A stretch of DNA of 64,000 bases, from contig NC_092665.1 in NCBI RefSeq assembly GCF_032118995.1, forward strand, positions 2,640,001-2,704,000, given 5' to 3'. Source of the stretch: Asterias amurensis. Taxonomy: Eukaryota; Echinodermata; Asteroidea; Forcipulatida; Asteriidae. This document shows, piece by piece, positions 35,001 to 46,408 of this stretch; position 1 is the stretch's first letter; every line of letters begins with the position of its first letter. The notes under the pieces were generated by a model that saw nothing but the letters and a program-made list of their open reading frames with translations, was not told where the DNA came from and made no database searches. Position numbers and translations under genes: made by a program.

Positions 35001-38000
35001 AATTCTCTGGGGTTTGGGTGTTCAGTCCCTACCTGACTGCATAATTCTCTGGGGTTTGGGTGTTCAGTCCCTACCTGACTGCATAATTCTCTGGGGTTTG
35101 GGTGTTCAGTCCCTACCTGACTGCATAATTCTCTGGGGTTTGGGTGTTCAGTCCCTATCTGACTGCATAATTCTCTGGGGTTTGGGTGTTCAGTCCCTTC
35201 CTGACTGCATAGTTCTCTGGGGTTTGGGTGTTCAGTCCCTACCTGACTGCATAATTCTCTGGGGTTTGGGTGTTCAGTCCCTACCTGACTGCATAATTCT
35301 CTGGGGTTTGGGTGTTCAGTCCCTACCTGACTACATAATTCTCTGGGGTTTGGGTGTTCAGTCCCTACCTGACTGCATAATTCTCTGGGGTTTGGGTGTT
35401 CAGTCCCTACCTGACTGCATAATTCTCTGGGGTTTGGGTGTTCAGTCCCTTCCTGACTGCATAGTTCTCTGGGGTTTGGGTGTTCAGTCCCTACCTGACT
35501 GCATAATTCTCTGGGGTTTGGGTGTTCAGTCCCTACCTGACTGCATAATTCTCTGGGGTTTGGGTGTTCAGTCCCTACCTGACTGCATAATTCTCTGGGG
35601 TTTGGGTGTTCAGTCCCTATCTGACTGCATAATTCTCTGGGGTTTGGGTGTTCAGTCCCTACCTGACTGCATAATTCTCTGGGTTTTGGGTGTTCAGTCC
35701 CTACCTGACTACATAATTCTCTGGGGTTTGGGTGTTCAGTCCCTACCTGACTGCATAATTCTCTGGGGTTTGGGTGTTCAGTCCCTACCTGACTGCATAA
35801 TTCTCTGGGGTTTGGGTGTTCAGTCCCTACCTGACTGCATAATTCTCTGGGTTTTGGGTGTTCAGTCCCTACCTGACTGCATAAATCTCTGGGGTTTGGG
35901 TGTTCAGTCCCTACCTGACTGCATAATTCTCTGGGGTTTGGGTGTTCAGTCCCTACCTGACTGCATAATTCTCTGGGGTTTGGGTGTTCAGTCCCTACCT
36001 GACTGCATAATTCTCTGGGTTTTGGGTGTTCAGTCCCTATCTGACTGCATAATTCTCTGGGGTTTGGGTGTTCAGTCCCTACCTGACTGCATAATTCTCT
36101 GGGTTTTGGGTGTTCAGTCCCTACCTGACTACATAATTCTCTGGGGTTTGGGTGTTCAGTCCCTACCTGACTGCATAATTCTCTGGGGTTTGGGTGTTCA
36201 GTCCCTACCTGACTGCATAATTCTCTGGGGTTTGGGTGTTCAGTCCCTACCTGACTGCATAATTCTCTGGGTTTTGGGTGTTCAGTCCCTACCTGACTGC
36301 ATAAATCTCTGGGGTTTGGGTGTTCAGTCCCTACCTGACTGCATAATTCTCTGGGGTTTGGGTGTTCAGTCCCTACCTGACTGCATAATTCTCTGGGGTT
36401 TGGGTGTTCAGTCCCTACCTGACTGCATAATTCTCTGGGGTTTGGGTGTTCAGTCCCTTCCTGACTGCATAATTCTCTGGGGTTTGGGTGTTCAGTCCCT
36501 ACCTGACTGCATAATTCTCTGGGGTTTGGGTGTTCAGTCCCTACCTGACTGCATAAATCTCTGGGGTTTGGGTGTTCAGTCCCTACCTGACTGCATAATT
36601 CTCTGGGGTTTTTGTCCCAAATATAGTCTGGAACTTCCATCCTTGCCTTCTCTCCATTTGGTTCTTGGCTAGTAGGCCTACAGAGATAAAGTTCACTATT
36701 CTGAGAGTACTGGCTTCACAATCAAAATAAGCAAAATAAAATGCGGTGGGAGGAGGGGGCTGTATTAACTTTGCTAGTACTTGCTTAAATCCTGCCAAAA
36801 CTTGAATTATAGTAAATGTTTTTGGTTGGTTTTCTTTGACTCCTCTAGCATATTTGACAACTAGACCATTAAAGGTAGAAATTTTATTATGGTAATATTT
36901 TTGTTTAAGGTGAAAGAGACAAGACGCTCGGTGAGAGACAGCGAAGCTGGGTTGGAGAAAATGGCTGTTGGTCACCACTTGGGTGAGTTTTGGAATTTCG
37001 GCTCACATTGTTTTAGCCAAGGATGAAGATACTTGAGGAAGCTAAACACCCAGTTCAGACAGGCGCTCCAGAGTTGGACCTGCTGTGGTTTGAATGTTTG
37101 ACCCAATTAAATGCTGGTTTCAGCCAGGCGAACATAACGTAACATTAACATTAGGTTTTGCTCATGGCAAGATCTACGTCTGAAACAAAGGCCGAACGAC
37201 TGCAACAGTCGATCTTTTGACTTCTATTTGTTTCAGACGTCTTACTTTTCATGCACTTAATTCAACCATTTGTTTCGCCGCGACTCTGACAAGTCTTTAA
37301 GGGGTGCTCCCACGGTCATCACTACAGGATAGGTAACAGGTAGTAGGAAGAAACTTGATAAATTATAAAGCTTTTGCTCACCGTTAAACTATTCCATGTG
37401 GTTCATTCTATCATTCAGGAGAACGTGCTCACGTCATTTCACGCTCCAGAAACACACGCACACAGGAAACGGAAGAGCAACAAGACTTCAACAACTTAGA
37501 TGAAAGTGAGTCATTGCATTTATTACAATTCATTTATTCTGGTCGTATGGAAAAGGAGTCTCACAAACAGTTGTCGTAGTGAATGTTGTAAGTATTTAAA
37601 GTATTTTCTATGGATTTCTTTTTAGCGGAGGCCGACTCTTTTAACCAGGAATGGAAGCAGAAAGCTCAGTCGCTTATGGGTCAACATTCAAATGGAAGCA
37701 GACATAGAAATGCCACCCCAGCTATTGCCAATGGAACCCCCCAAACAAGGTAAAGAACCGGGTTAAGTTCATATCTATTATGATGCAAATTTATGCATTA
37801 GTTCACTATTATAATAAGTAGGGTAGATGGCCTTAGCTTTCGATCCAAACCGGACCTTCTTCAAACCGGGCTTTCTTATTATCTGCCAATAATGTACTCA
37901 ACATGCTTGAGTGAAAAGAAACATCTACCCAGGGGTAAAATGGGTACCTGTGAGGTCAGACATGGTTCTTGTGATAGGGGTTATAATGTTGAAAGCGCTT

Positions 38001-38503
38001 TGAGACGCCCTCACGGTGCGAAAAGCCCTATATAAAAACTGACTAATGTTATTAAAAGCCACTGGAGCCAACCCCTTCTCTTAGCAAAGAGTATAACTGG
38101 CTTCTTTTTGTGCATTAAACAACACACAGACCTTTGGTTTAACGACCAATCCGAGGCTTCAAGCAATCATGATTAAATTTTTTGCTTAGGTCATGACAAA
38201 GATTCGAACCCACACTCTGCTGATCAGAAACACCAGCGCTTGAGTTCGATGCTCTTTACCGCTCAGCCACGACACACATTAATACTTTTTAACATGCTGT
38301 ATTTTGTACATTATCCTAAACAGTATGCTACAAGTATGAAGCTTTTGTCAACTTGTACATTTTGTGTTTTGTTTTACTGTTATTACAGACACGAGCACAA
38401 TACAGTCAGGAGAGACAGGTCCCCGATGAGACCCAAGGGCCCGAGTCATGGCGGTCGCAAACACGGCAACAGCAAGAGACACAACGATAACACAAGATAC
38501 TAG
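32007..38503 (+). CDS. MLF: myeloid leukemia factor (MLF1/MLF2 family), complete
   Basis: Eight exons in one frame give 277 residues: 32007-32047, 32561-32723, 33363-33464, 33834-33962, 36910-36982, 37419-37505, 37626-37749, 38389-38503. Family hallmarks: FDDPFFGNVHETHRRHMQRM at the start, a Met-rich FGMSPDPFSMGFGNMF, PPKVYHATSSTRKAPGG, and the core VKETRRSVRDSEAGLEKMAV then GHHLGERAHVISRSRN, EEQQDFNNLDE and a basic tail ending HNDNTRY. MLF proteins are small adaptors of nucleus and cytoplasm linked to transcription and proteostasis; vertebrates have two, many invertebrates one, so no paralogue number is given. ATG 32007 has a good context (gtcaccATG). Intron 4 is enlarged by the 42-bp array. 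A plus-strand AATAAA at 39879 could end the transcript. Confidence 0.95.
32805..32982. mobile_element. MITE, family G relative
   Basis: TA-GACCTCATCGCAAATCGCGCC at the left and an inverted ggcgtgtttcgagttaaggtc at the right, with internal cattgtgggaagg / ccttcccacaatg arms. It lies in intron 2 of MLF. Confidence 0.65.
33580..33745 (+). repeat. dispersed SINE-like repeat
   Basis: Shares gaccagccaggct, cagccctaggagtaggtggca and gaagtggcctt with 57210-57400 in the same orientation. No tRNA head is visible. It lies in an MLF intron. Confidence 0.6.
34047..34183. mobile_element. MITE, family F
   Basis: Ends caggggttgatttaacaaag and ctttttgtgaaatcgacccctg with internal ggactagtc repeats. It lies in intron 4 of MLF. 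Confidence 0.85.
34302..34548. mobile_element. MITE, family D
   Basis: Ends agggcccaatttcatagagc and agctctatgaaattggcccc; the arms contain gcttaagcaaaaaatt. It lies in MLF intron 4, directly before the 42-bp array region. Confidence 0.85.
34639..36612. repeat. minisatellite, 47 copies of a 42-bp unit
   Basis: The unit reads ggtgttcagtccctacctga plus ctgcataattctctggggttt-type sequence. The first ggtgttcagt is at 34639 and the last at 36571, exactly 46 steps of 42 bp, so no copy has gained or lost a base. Variant positions (ctatctg, ctacataa, gggttttggg, cataaatct) recur 420 bp apart between about 35600 and 36430, a ten-unit higher-order repeat. Because 42 is divisible by three, long frames stay open on both strands (736 codons minus, 580 plus); I regard these as artefacts. 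Flanking pieces (34555-34638 and 36606 on) look like SINE sequence. Confidence 0.97.
37861..38047 (+). mobile_element. SINE body, tRNA-Leu-like family, headless
   Basis: Shares cacccaggggtaaatgggtac-type sequence, ggttcttgtgat and gcgctttgagacgccctc with the full SINEs at 47253 and 62367. It lies in the last intron of MLF. Confidence 0.75.
38153..38278 (-). mobile_element. SINE head, tRNA-Leu-like family, antisense
   Basis: Reads on the minus strand as gtgtcgtggctgagcggt... with a B-box gggttcgaatc. It matches the heads at 47253, 58192 and 62367. Positioned upstream of the last MLF exon. Confidence 0.7.
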
Positions 38504-41434
38504 ACATAACTCAAACTTAACCATGCTGCTGCCATCTTGTAAGTTAACACACCTCACACAAATGCATGAAATAACAGTTCTGTGCAAATTTGGTCTTAAT
38601 CTGTTGTGTGTCGGAAGAAAATAGTGAAAAACCATGCACAGTTTTCAGCATGTAAACACATGGTCCTTTACTTTGGTTGTAACAGCCAAAATCAGCTGTT
38701 GTATTTTTTTCAGGGTTTCAGATGCAGTTTTCTTTAAAGACCATTTTAGAGGAAAATATTTCACAGACAAAAATTGTTATAGAAAAAACTTCATAATCAC
38801 TAAACTTTTAAACAGTTATGTTTTTGTTATCCTTTACCAATCGGTATTATACCTTAAAGGCAGGGAAAAAGTCTGGTGCCTTTTGAGTGTCCTGAAAACT
38901 TGATGGAGAAATCTGACTCACAAACAGGCAACAGCATGGTGAAAGTCTGGTATCTTGTTTGCAACACTGCCATCATTCTTTCCACTGTAAATCACAAGTT
39001 TGCATCCTGGTTTTGTGTCCAGCTTTTTGTTTTAATTGACCTTTACGACCTTTGTCAGACTCAGCTGTGTAATGGATTGTTCATTTTTGTTCTAGAATTC
39101 TCACTCGGCATTTCCAGTTTATAGTTTCTATATTCTAGGTTCAGAACGGTGATCTTTTTAATTATTTATGGTCATATTGCGATGAATCGTTTTGTATACC
39201 TTTGGATAATTAATCAAAGGTACTTTACATTTCTGTTTATGTTCATTTTTTTGTCTTTTTCTTTAGTTATACAAACTTGAAATGGAATCGAATCAAGGAA
39301 AGTCTTAAAGGCCTATTATTATTATTTTTCATTGCCTTATTGTTTCTACACTTCATTTATAAATTACACACTATGTATTTGTGTAACAAACTGTGACTAT
39401 ATGTTTTTACTTTGCATTTATGGCCTTCCATAGTTTTCCACCCTTGGTTAGCAAAAACTTAAGCTGTGACATTGCAATAGAAAGGTCTATGCACAGCAGA
39501 AGCCAATTTCACTAAGAGCTAAGATTGATCGTTATTGCAAATCAACTGTAGTTGCTAAGTGAAGTGTGATGTCACAATGCAAATCACTATGGTAAATACT
39601 GACTATTTGTCTTGCAATGAGTAGACTGATCCAGTAGGCTCCGCCCACGACGCACGTGTGAGCAAGAACACGCAAGCCTCTCCAATGCCTTTCTGCACAA
39701 CTCTGCCGCCTGCGCCAAGCATACGCCCACGCATGTCGGACCTTTGTTGCGTTGTGATTGGTCATTACGTAATGGAGCGGAGCTTAATGGATTGGTCTAT
39801 TGTATTGCTTTGTGAAAGCGGCCCCAGATGAGATATATTCACATTGTATAGTTACAACATCAAATCAAGAATTGTAAAAATAAAAGCTGTACAAGTTTTG
39901 AGGTGTGACCCTTTTGTCATGTCAAAAGTTATACAAATGGTATGGTGCAATCTCCATACTCTGTAAATATTTGTTGTTTCTTCCATTGAGCTGTGTACAA
40001 ATCATGCCTGGGAGAAGTCCGGGCTCAATGGCCATTTTTGTTTTACATGTGAAGTCCCATGTTACTTGGTGTTATCATTGCTTGTTGTACATGTTGCTTA
40101 CTCATTTCATTTTGTTTACTGGTTCAAATATGTTTCGCTCGACATTAGTATTTATATTATAACTTGAGATTAAAACGTGAGTTACACAAAATATAACAAA
40201 ATTAATGTCAACTACGACCATTTATTTAGACAAGAACCCCATGGAGAGAAGAAAAAGGTAGTTTCAGTTTTAGATGTGGGATTGTTACTTTACCATTGCA
40301 CAAAATAATACAAGAAAGTTCAAACAAAGATTTCAATGTACATTTGTCTGGACGGTGTGTTGTTTATTTTTCATGTTATGACAAAATGTATACAGACTCA
40401 TCTATATATTCATTGCAATTAAATATATACACATCACATTATTTGAACCAATGATTTTCAAGGATAGTATCAAAATATACAATATCAAAAGGAAAAATAT
40501 ACTTTCTAAAAATTTACATTGATTTGTTTTCCCGAGTATCTACATTTAAAAATTTAACTCCTCTTAAGCGACAGCATAGCTTCATTTGAAATATCATAAT
40601 TTTCCTTTGTTTGTGTGCATCGAATCATGACTTATATCAACCAAGTACTAAGGCTTAAAACATTTGTTAACAAATAAAGTAATAATAATAATAATAAAAA
40701 TAATAATTCTCTTTTCTTCTTTTCACATTTACTGTGATAACTATCTACAAATCTGTCAAATATCTACAAGTACTACAAAATGTAACCATTTATACAATCA
40801 AGGAATCATGTAGCGGGTAATCGTCTTGTTATACCATTTTACAGTATCTACTTCTTTTGTTGAATCTTTTTTGGACGGATCAAGACAAATTACACTCTGT
40901 TTATAATGACAACTCTTAACACATTCGGAATTTGGTATGTAGGAGTTAAAATCATAGTATTCACACATCTAAATGCCTCAAACTGTTCTCAAGTTAGTCC
41001 CGAGCTAGTCTTGGTGCAAGACGTTGTTCATTATCACTCAACTGTTGTGATTCCATTCTCAGAGCCGCACACATTACTATTGTGGCCATATGGTTTTATG
41101 GTTTATCTAACTCAGCAAGAACGGCTTGCACCAAGACTAGTTTCAACGTGCCAGATGTCATGCCAATATCCAATGAAGGTCTAGAACAGTTGGGCGAGAG
41201 GATGTCTTTAGCCGACGCCTTCTCGGGAAACTCTGATGGTCGTCTTGAAAGAAAAACTGAGCTTCTCAAAATCTTCTGAGCCAAATTGTGCTAAATGAGC
41301 TTATTTTATTGAATAATTTTGTTACATTTACATAGGATCTATAAGCTCTACCGCTCTAGGTTCAAGATCTCTTACAAACTTAAGACAGTTTAGGGGTTTC
41401 ACAGTGGCCTCTTGCAGGCCATTTCTGATCCCCA
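38504..41434. other. convergent region: MLF 3'UTR, intergenic DNA, 3'UTR of the 198-residue gene
   Basis: AT-rich, with AATAAA at 39879 (+) and minus-strand AATAAA at 41305-41310. A repeat at 39505-39830 has partly inverted ends (ccaatttcactaagagc / gctttgtgaaagcggcccc) and shares gatgtcacaatgcaaatca with 4790-4820. A taa-rich microsatellite lies at 40680. Open frames here show no family resemblance. Confidence 0.6.
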
Positions 41435-44400
41435 TCAGATATGCCAGAGACATGAGCAGCATTCTGTTGGCTCGTAGCAGAGCCCAGTCCTTCCTTTCTT
41501 ATCCAGGACGGAGTTTGGGAACCAAAGGTTCAGCAGCCAGAAAGGAAGCATCAACACAAAGAAAACTGAAAACCAAAACACAATTGTAGGTTTTAGATAA
41601 ATGTTTGTGGAATGTTTTAATAATTAGAAATACAAAGCAGCAATATATACAAATGTGCAGACATACTCAATCAACTGGCTGGTTATTGTTTACAGGCGGG
41701 CCTCGTAAATGTGTATTGAGGCCTTGCCAAGGGAACCACAGCAATGCATTTACATAGTTTAAATCAATCTGCTTTTGATCATTTGCTGATGTCTTACCCA
41801 TTGTCAGCAGACACAAGATGACCGAGGCCAGAGACATGTAGTAAAGCTCCACTGTGTTGTTTTGCTGCAAACAAACAATCCAAAAGTTTAATTCTGCCAT
41901 AACCTACTATTGACCCATTTCACCTGACGTCATCATCAGAAAAATCTTGAATGCGCCATACTGGTGGGCAATTTCACTGTGCATTTTCATATATAACTCT
42001 TTGCATAGAGTATGCTGTGCGTTATGCAGTGAAGTGCGCATTTTAGGCGACGCGGCGTTAATACACGTAAACCTAACTGCCCACCAACATGGTGAGCGTG
42101 GCATAGGGCCTAGACTGTTTGCAGTAAAATGCTAAGTTGGCTAATTGTCGCACTGAGCTGACATTTACAAGGTAGTTTTAAGTCTGACCCTCAAAGTCAG
42201 AACTACTTACACATTCTACTGCCATGGACGTGAAGATGCTCAGAACAAGACCTAAGATGAAGCCCATCCCTCCAAAGATGTGGAACACCACCTTAACCTC
42301 AAATGGTACGGGGTCCATCAGGGTGAAGATGATGCTGAAAGCTGAAATTGAGTAAACAAGATCAGATTATGAATTGAAATATGGAACACCAATGTGGCAG
42401 GGCCAAATTTCATAAAGCTGTTTGACTTAAAAAATTTCTTGACAAATTTCTTCTTCTTCTTGACAAGCTTCTTGACAAATTTCTTTGCTAAGCAAAAACT
42501 GAGTGGGGGGCACCAGTCACATCAATGTTAAGCAATACTTGTTGGTACTTAGCAAGTGTTTGAGCTCACAGCCGTTATAAAATTGGGCTTAGATCTGAGG
42601 TGGTTTGAGAAACAGACCAGCTTCTATAGTTGGTGGATCTTATTAGGCTACTTCTGAATTGGTGGCTACAGCTATGGCTACATCGGTTGCTAAGGGTGTT
42701 GCTCAGGATGTCTTTGTACGCATCATGATGATGTGTAGCCAAAGCTGTAGCCGCTAATTCTGACATGGCTTGTTAGCCTTGGATCACAGAGGTACACAGA
42801 TGCAACAACAATGAAGACTTAATTACCAATCATGCAGAATGTGAAGACAATGGAAACGATGAGTTGATCAAAAAGATGCTGGCCACAGTACCGACTGGAG
42901 TGGTCTCTGAAATATGACATCACATGAAAATGTAAGGGTAAGGCATTTAGTCTCTAGGGGCAAGTCTCTAGGGTCAAGTGTCATGTCTCTAGGATACAGT
43001 AAAAGTCTTTAGAGCAACAAGAAAGTCTAAAATCTAAGTCTCTAGGTTCAAGTTTCTCGGGTCAAGTCTTCATGTGTAAGTCTCTGGGGTGAAGTCCAAG
43101 TCTAGGGCAAAATTATTGCAGGAGTCTTCAAAAAACGTTGTCCAGGACAATTCTCACCTTGTCAATACAAAGAGTTGCGGGAAGAGCAGAGCAAAGGAGA
43201 ACAGTATGATGATTACACGACTGCAGAACAACAAGGAAAAGAGTATTTAGTGGCACTGATTATAAGAAAGTATACATGTGTAAGTATACTTCACTTCCAA
43301 ATTATATGTGACACAGTTCTTTTGACATTATCTTTACTGATGCAATTTTACAAAAAGGTTTCACTTCAAATGATTCATTGGCCAAACTGTATGGCTGTTC
43401 CTCACGGCAAGAAAAATCCAGATAAATCTCATCTGTGGACTCTGGTGGAGGTTGTTGAACCAGGGGCGGATTTCACAAAGAGTTAGGACTAGTCCTAACT
43501 GAGGACTAGTCCTAGGAGATATACAAATTGCATGGATAGTCCTAAGTTAGGACGAGTAACTGGTCCTAACTCTAGATAAGACTAGTCCTAACTCTTTGTG
43601 AAATCCACCCCTGTGCTAACAAATTAATTGGTTGTGGTTCAGCTACCAGACCGAGTTGTTTCAACACTTCAAGTGGTCTACTTTTATTATGACCACGATA
43701 CACAGTGTAAATGACTCACAAGGAAACTATAGTTAGTATTAAAACTCACACTTTGACTCTGTTGTCCTTTGGAAACCATCTGATGAAATGGAATACAACG
43801 TGCGAGAAGCCATACCACCACATGATGCCTGGTGAGAATACACAGTCCAGTCAGTTCACACCTGCTAGCCTACAGGTAGGGGATACGTCGGTAGAGGTGA
43901 AGTCTATCCCTCAAAGTCTACTCAACGACACACATCTTCTTATCTAAGGTTTACCAAGCAGAAAACAAAGAAAAAGAAAAAGGCAATTGTCAATTCAACT
44001 TCTTCAAAGTTCATTTCATGAAAATTTACTTCCAAATGTCGTGAATGTTGACAAATTGGGAAAAGTTTCCATATGGCGCCACCACTTTTTTACTCAATAT
44101 GAAATAATAATATAGACCATAGTATCTAATTACCTCGATGAGATATCCCTTTTTGTAAAAATGAGTGAAATAGCGGTGGCGCCATACGGACAGTTATCCA
44201 CAAATTGAAATGGTTGAAAACCAGATTAATAAATGGCACGGAAAGATTTCATTATCCTGCCATCACTATTTAATTCTAATATTAATAAATTAGTAGGCTA
44301 CCTACCAAGTCAGCAAGTCACTACCGACTAGTGATGCTAGTCAGTTTACTCTGTGGAGGTTTCTTATTATTCATCATGAGCAGATGAGTCGTGGCTTACT

Positions 44401-44824
44401 CATAAAAATTTCTTTTTGGTAAACATGAGTGAAAAGGGAGGCATATATCTCTCTCAAAAGGTGATGCAGATTGCAGGATATTAGTGTTTACTATTATTAG
44501 GGAAATCTTTCCCCTCCAGTGACTTCTTCAATTCAAAGTCCGAAGTTCACAGAACTTTCAGTCTTATTCTTCACCACGACAGTCGACACGTCTTTTTACT
44601 AAAAAGACAAAAAATTTAGTTTTTTTGTTGACAAAAATAATCGGTAAAAACATAACCACATAGTGTATGAATTAAGTCTATGTGGTAGTTTTTCTATTAA
44701 ATAAATACATTTCTCAAAAGTACTATAGAAATATACCTTATTTATTCAGTTATTACGACAGAAAAGAATGATATTTACCGTAGCACAAACTCAAGAGGAA
44801 ATCCCCAACCCGCATCCAATCCAT
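41435..44824 (-). CDS. multi-pass membrane protein, 198 residues, family not recognised
   Basis: Seven exons join in one frame: 44824-44779, 43828-43750, 43220-43158, 42906-42827, 42341-42211, 41864-41798, 41565-41435. All introns are GT-AG. The protein opens MDWMRVGDFLLSLCYG and has about five hydrophobic segments, such as VRVIIILFSFALLFPQLFVL, FDQLIVSIVFTFCMIAFSII, FHIFGGMGFILGLVLSIF and LYYMSLASVILCLLTMVFFV. An extracellular-type NNT glycosylation site precedes the last segment. The tail CYEPTECCSCLWHI has five cysteines, possible palmitoylation or metal-binding sites. Size and layout resemble small four- to five-pass TMEM proteins, but I cannot place it. It is divergent from XRN1, with the tRNA gene between. 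Confidence 0.83.
42401..42589. mobile_element. MITE, family D
   Basis: Ends gggccaaatttcataaagc and gccgttataaaattgggc; an internal tcttcttcttgacaa duplication is specific to this copy. Located in an intron of the 198-residue gene. Confidence 0.7.
42655..42768. mobile_element. small inverted-repeat element
   Basis: ggctacagctatggctacatc and gatgtgtagccaaagctgtagcc form inverted arms about 60 bp apart. No other copy was noticed in the window. Confidence 0.5.
42950..43115. repeat. degenerate short tandem repeat (aagtctctagggtc)
   Basis: aagtctctaggg-like blocks recur about every 17-25 bp. It lies between exons 3 and 4 of the 198-residue gene. Confidence 0.6.
43461..43613. mobile_element. MITE, family F
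   Basis: Ends caggggcggatttcacaaag and ctttgtgaaatccacccctg. The interior (gatatacaaattgcatggat) is nearly the same as in the copy at 14522, so both are probably recent. Confidence 0.9.
44058..44205. mobile_element. MITE, tccatatggcgccaccac family (family J)
   Basis: Inverted ends agtttccatatggcgccacca and tggtggcgccatacgg-type. Weaker relatives lie at 44233-44530 and 46661-46805. Confidence 0.7.
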
Positions 44825-45168
44825 CAGCGTTCAAATGACGTCACGTAACCAGAACTACTAGACAACATCGTACCCAGTAGCATAGTCGAACTACACAAGT
44901 GATTTTGATCGCTCGTACCCACGGCCGTTACTATAAGGGAAGTCTAGTATTGCCAGGGTTGGGCACACAACCGTACCATCGTCACTCTCCTTTGTGGTCC
45001 ACATTCCTTTGTGGTTTCACAAATTATGCAGCTTCAGACAATGTTTACATGAAATAAAACACAATCTTATGCATTTTTGCGCAAACGATTAAATCCTGAC
45101 AAATTTGACGTGTTTCCTGCAATAATTTAATGTATATACTTTTATGTTTGCCTCACGTGATTAAGTAC

Positions 45169-45242
45169 ATCCCCGTGGCGCAATGGATTAGCGCGTTGGA
45201 CTTCTAATTCAAAGGTTGTGGGTTCGAGTCCCACCGGGGATG
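45169..45242 (+). tRNA. tRNA-Arg: tRNA-Arg (UCU)
   Basis: A full cloverleaf fits: acceptor ATCCCCG/CGGGGAT, D arm GCGC..GCGC, anticodon stem TTGGA/TTCAA-type with loop CTTCTAA (anticodon TCT), T arm GTGGG/CCCAC with loop TTCGAGT, discriminator G. A box TGGCGCAATGG and B box GGTTCGAGTCC are intact. No intron. A run of eight T follows at 45246, a Pol III terminator. The body is close to metazoan tRNA-Arg-TCT from memory. Confidence 0.95.
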
Positions 45243-45522
45243 TAATTTTTTTTCTCCATCAATATTTTAAGCAAAGTGCTGTTAATCTGTTTTGAGTTGG
45301 CATATACATCATTTACAAGTTTAAAAACACACATATTTGTCATATTTGTAACAACTGGATATCATTATGGAGGAATCGTACTGGCAGAACACTATAGGAA
45401 CAATATCAAGCAATCTACATTACATACTTCATTCAATCTTTATTTGGGAAAAAGTGATTATAAATTTTACTTGAAAACACTTATCATAAAGTAGAGCACA
45501 TAATCAAAAGTGTGCTTAGCAG

Positions 45523-45706
45523 GTCCCAATTTCATAATGAGCATATAAGCACAGAAAACTATATAAGCACAAAAAAAAGTTACCAGCCAAATATCCACAT
45601 TTCAGTAGGCCTACATTAATAATGTGTAAGCCTACTCCACACATTTTTGCCAATTGAATTTGCTAGGCAGAATTTTCTGCTAAAAGCATTATGGGTGATA
45701 TAAGGC
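45523..45706. mobile_element. MITE, family D
   Basis: Starts ggtcccaatttcataatgag and carries the taccagcc and gctaggcagaattttctgc blocks; right end diverged. Confidence 0.6.
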
Positions 45707-46408
45707 CCTTTGCTGCACATGGAGATCGACCGCCGAGTATACACCGAGGGCCAAAACGAAAAGAAGAAAAAAAAGACAAAAAATTATACTCTACTGTCCG
45801 CAAGGACTTTTGTGTATATACATTGTACTTGGGAGGAGTTTAGGAACAGTGGTAAAGGAAAGAACAAAACATGTTTCCACATGGATTGTAAAAAGAAATT
45901 ACACATTCAAACCGGGGAGCTATGCCAAATGGAGGACAAGCCGGGTTGGGTGATGCATGGGAAGATGTAGATGGTTCCCATCCAGGAACCATCCAGTTGG
46001 AAAGGTGGGGGATGGGAGCTGTTGCCAAAAAAAAGTAAGCAAAAGAGGGACAAAAGTAGGTCCCCACCTTTTTACAGACAAGTCATGATGATATTTATTC
46101 ATTAATTTTGGATGCGTATCATAATGCACTTATATGGCATCAAAGATTTGCGAACCCGCCCGCCTTCCCCCGCGGCCACCGTTGGGTAAAGTTAGCGGCT
46201 TGAATTGAGGCTAGGAAGTTTAGTGTGGTGCCTTCCTTGTGGTCTGGTTCTTGCACTCATTCCATTCACTTGTGCGCGTGAACTTGCTCGATCAAACTGG
46301 GCTGATACAAACAATTTGTTGCACATCGTGGGGAAAAACCTATTTTCGAGACAGATTTTGTGATAAATCGTCATCAAGATTCGAGTTTGATAATCAGAAG
46401 AAGACATC

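Larger units (their letters stand above)
44825..46408. promoter_or_regulatory. divergent upstream region of the 198-residue gene and XRN1
   Basis: 1.58 kb between oppositely facing start codons. It holds the tRNA-Arg gene, a family D MITE at 45523 and two short open frames without family support. 5'UTRs and promoters of both genes should be here; no individual site is convincing. Confidence 0.5.

Noticed and set aside
34430-36672. Two very long open frames read as repeat proteins
   Set aside because: Both follow from a 42-bp unit without stops; the stretch is intronic, flanked by SINE remnants, and each codon position varies alike.
41096-41284. 62-codon minus-strand frame downstream of the 198-residue gene
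   Set aside because: It lies after the stop and before the poly(A) signal, so it is probably 3'UTR; no resemblance to a known protein.
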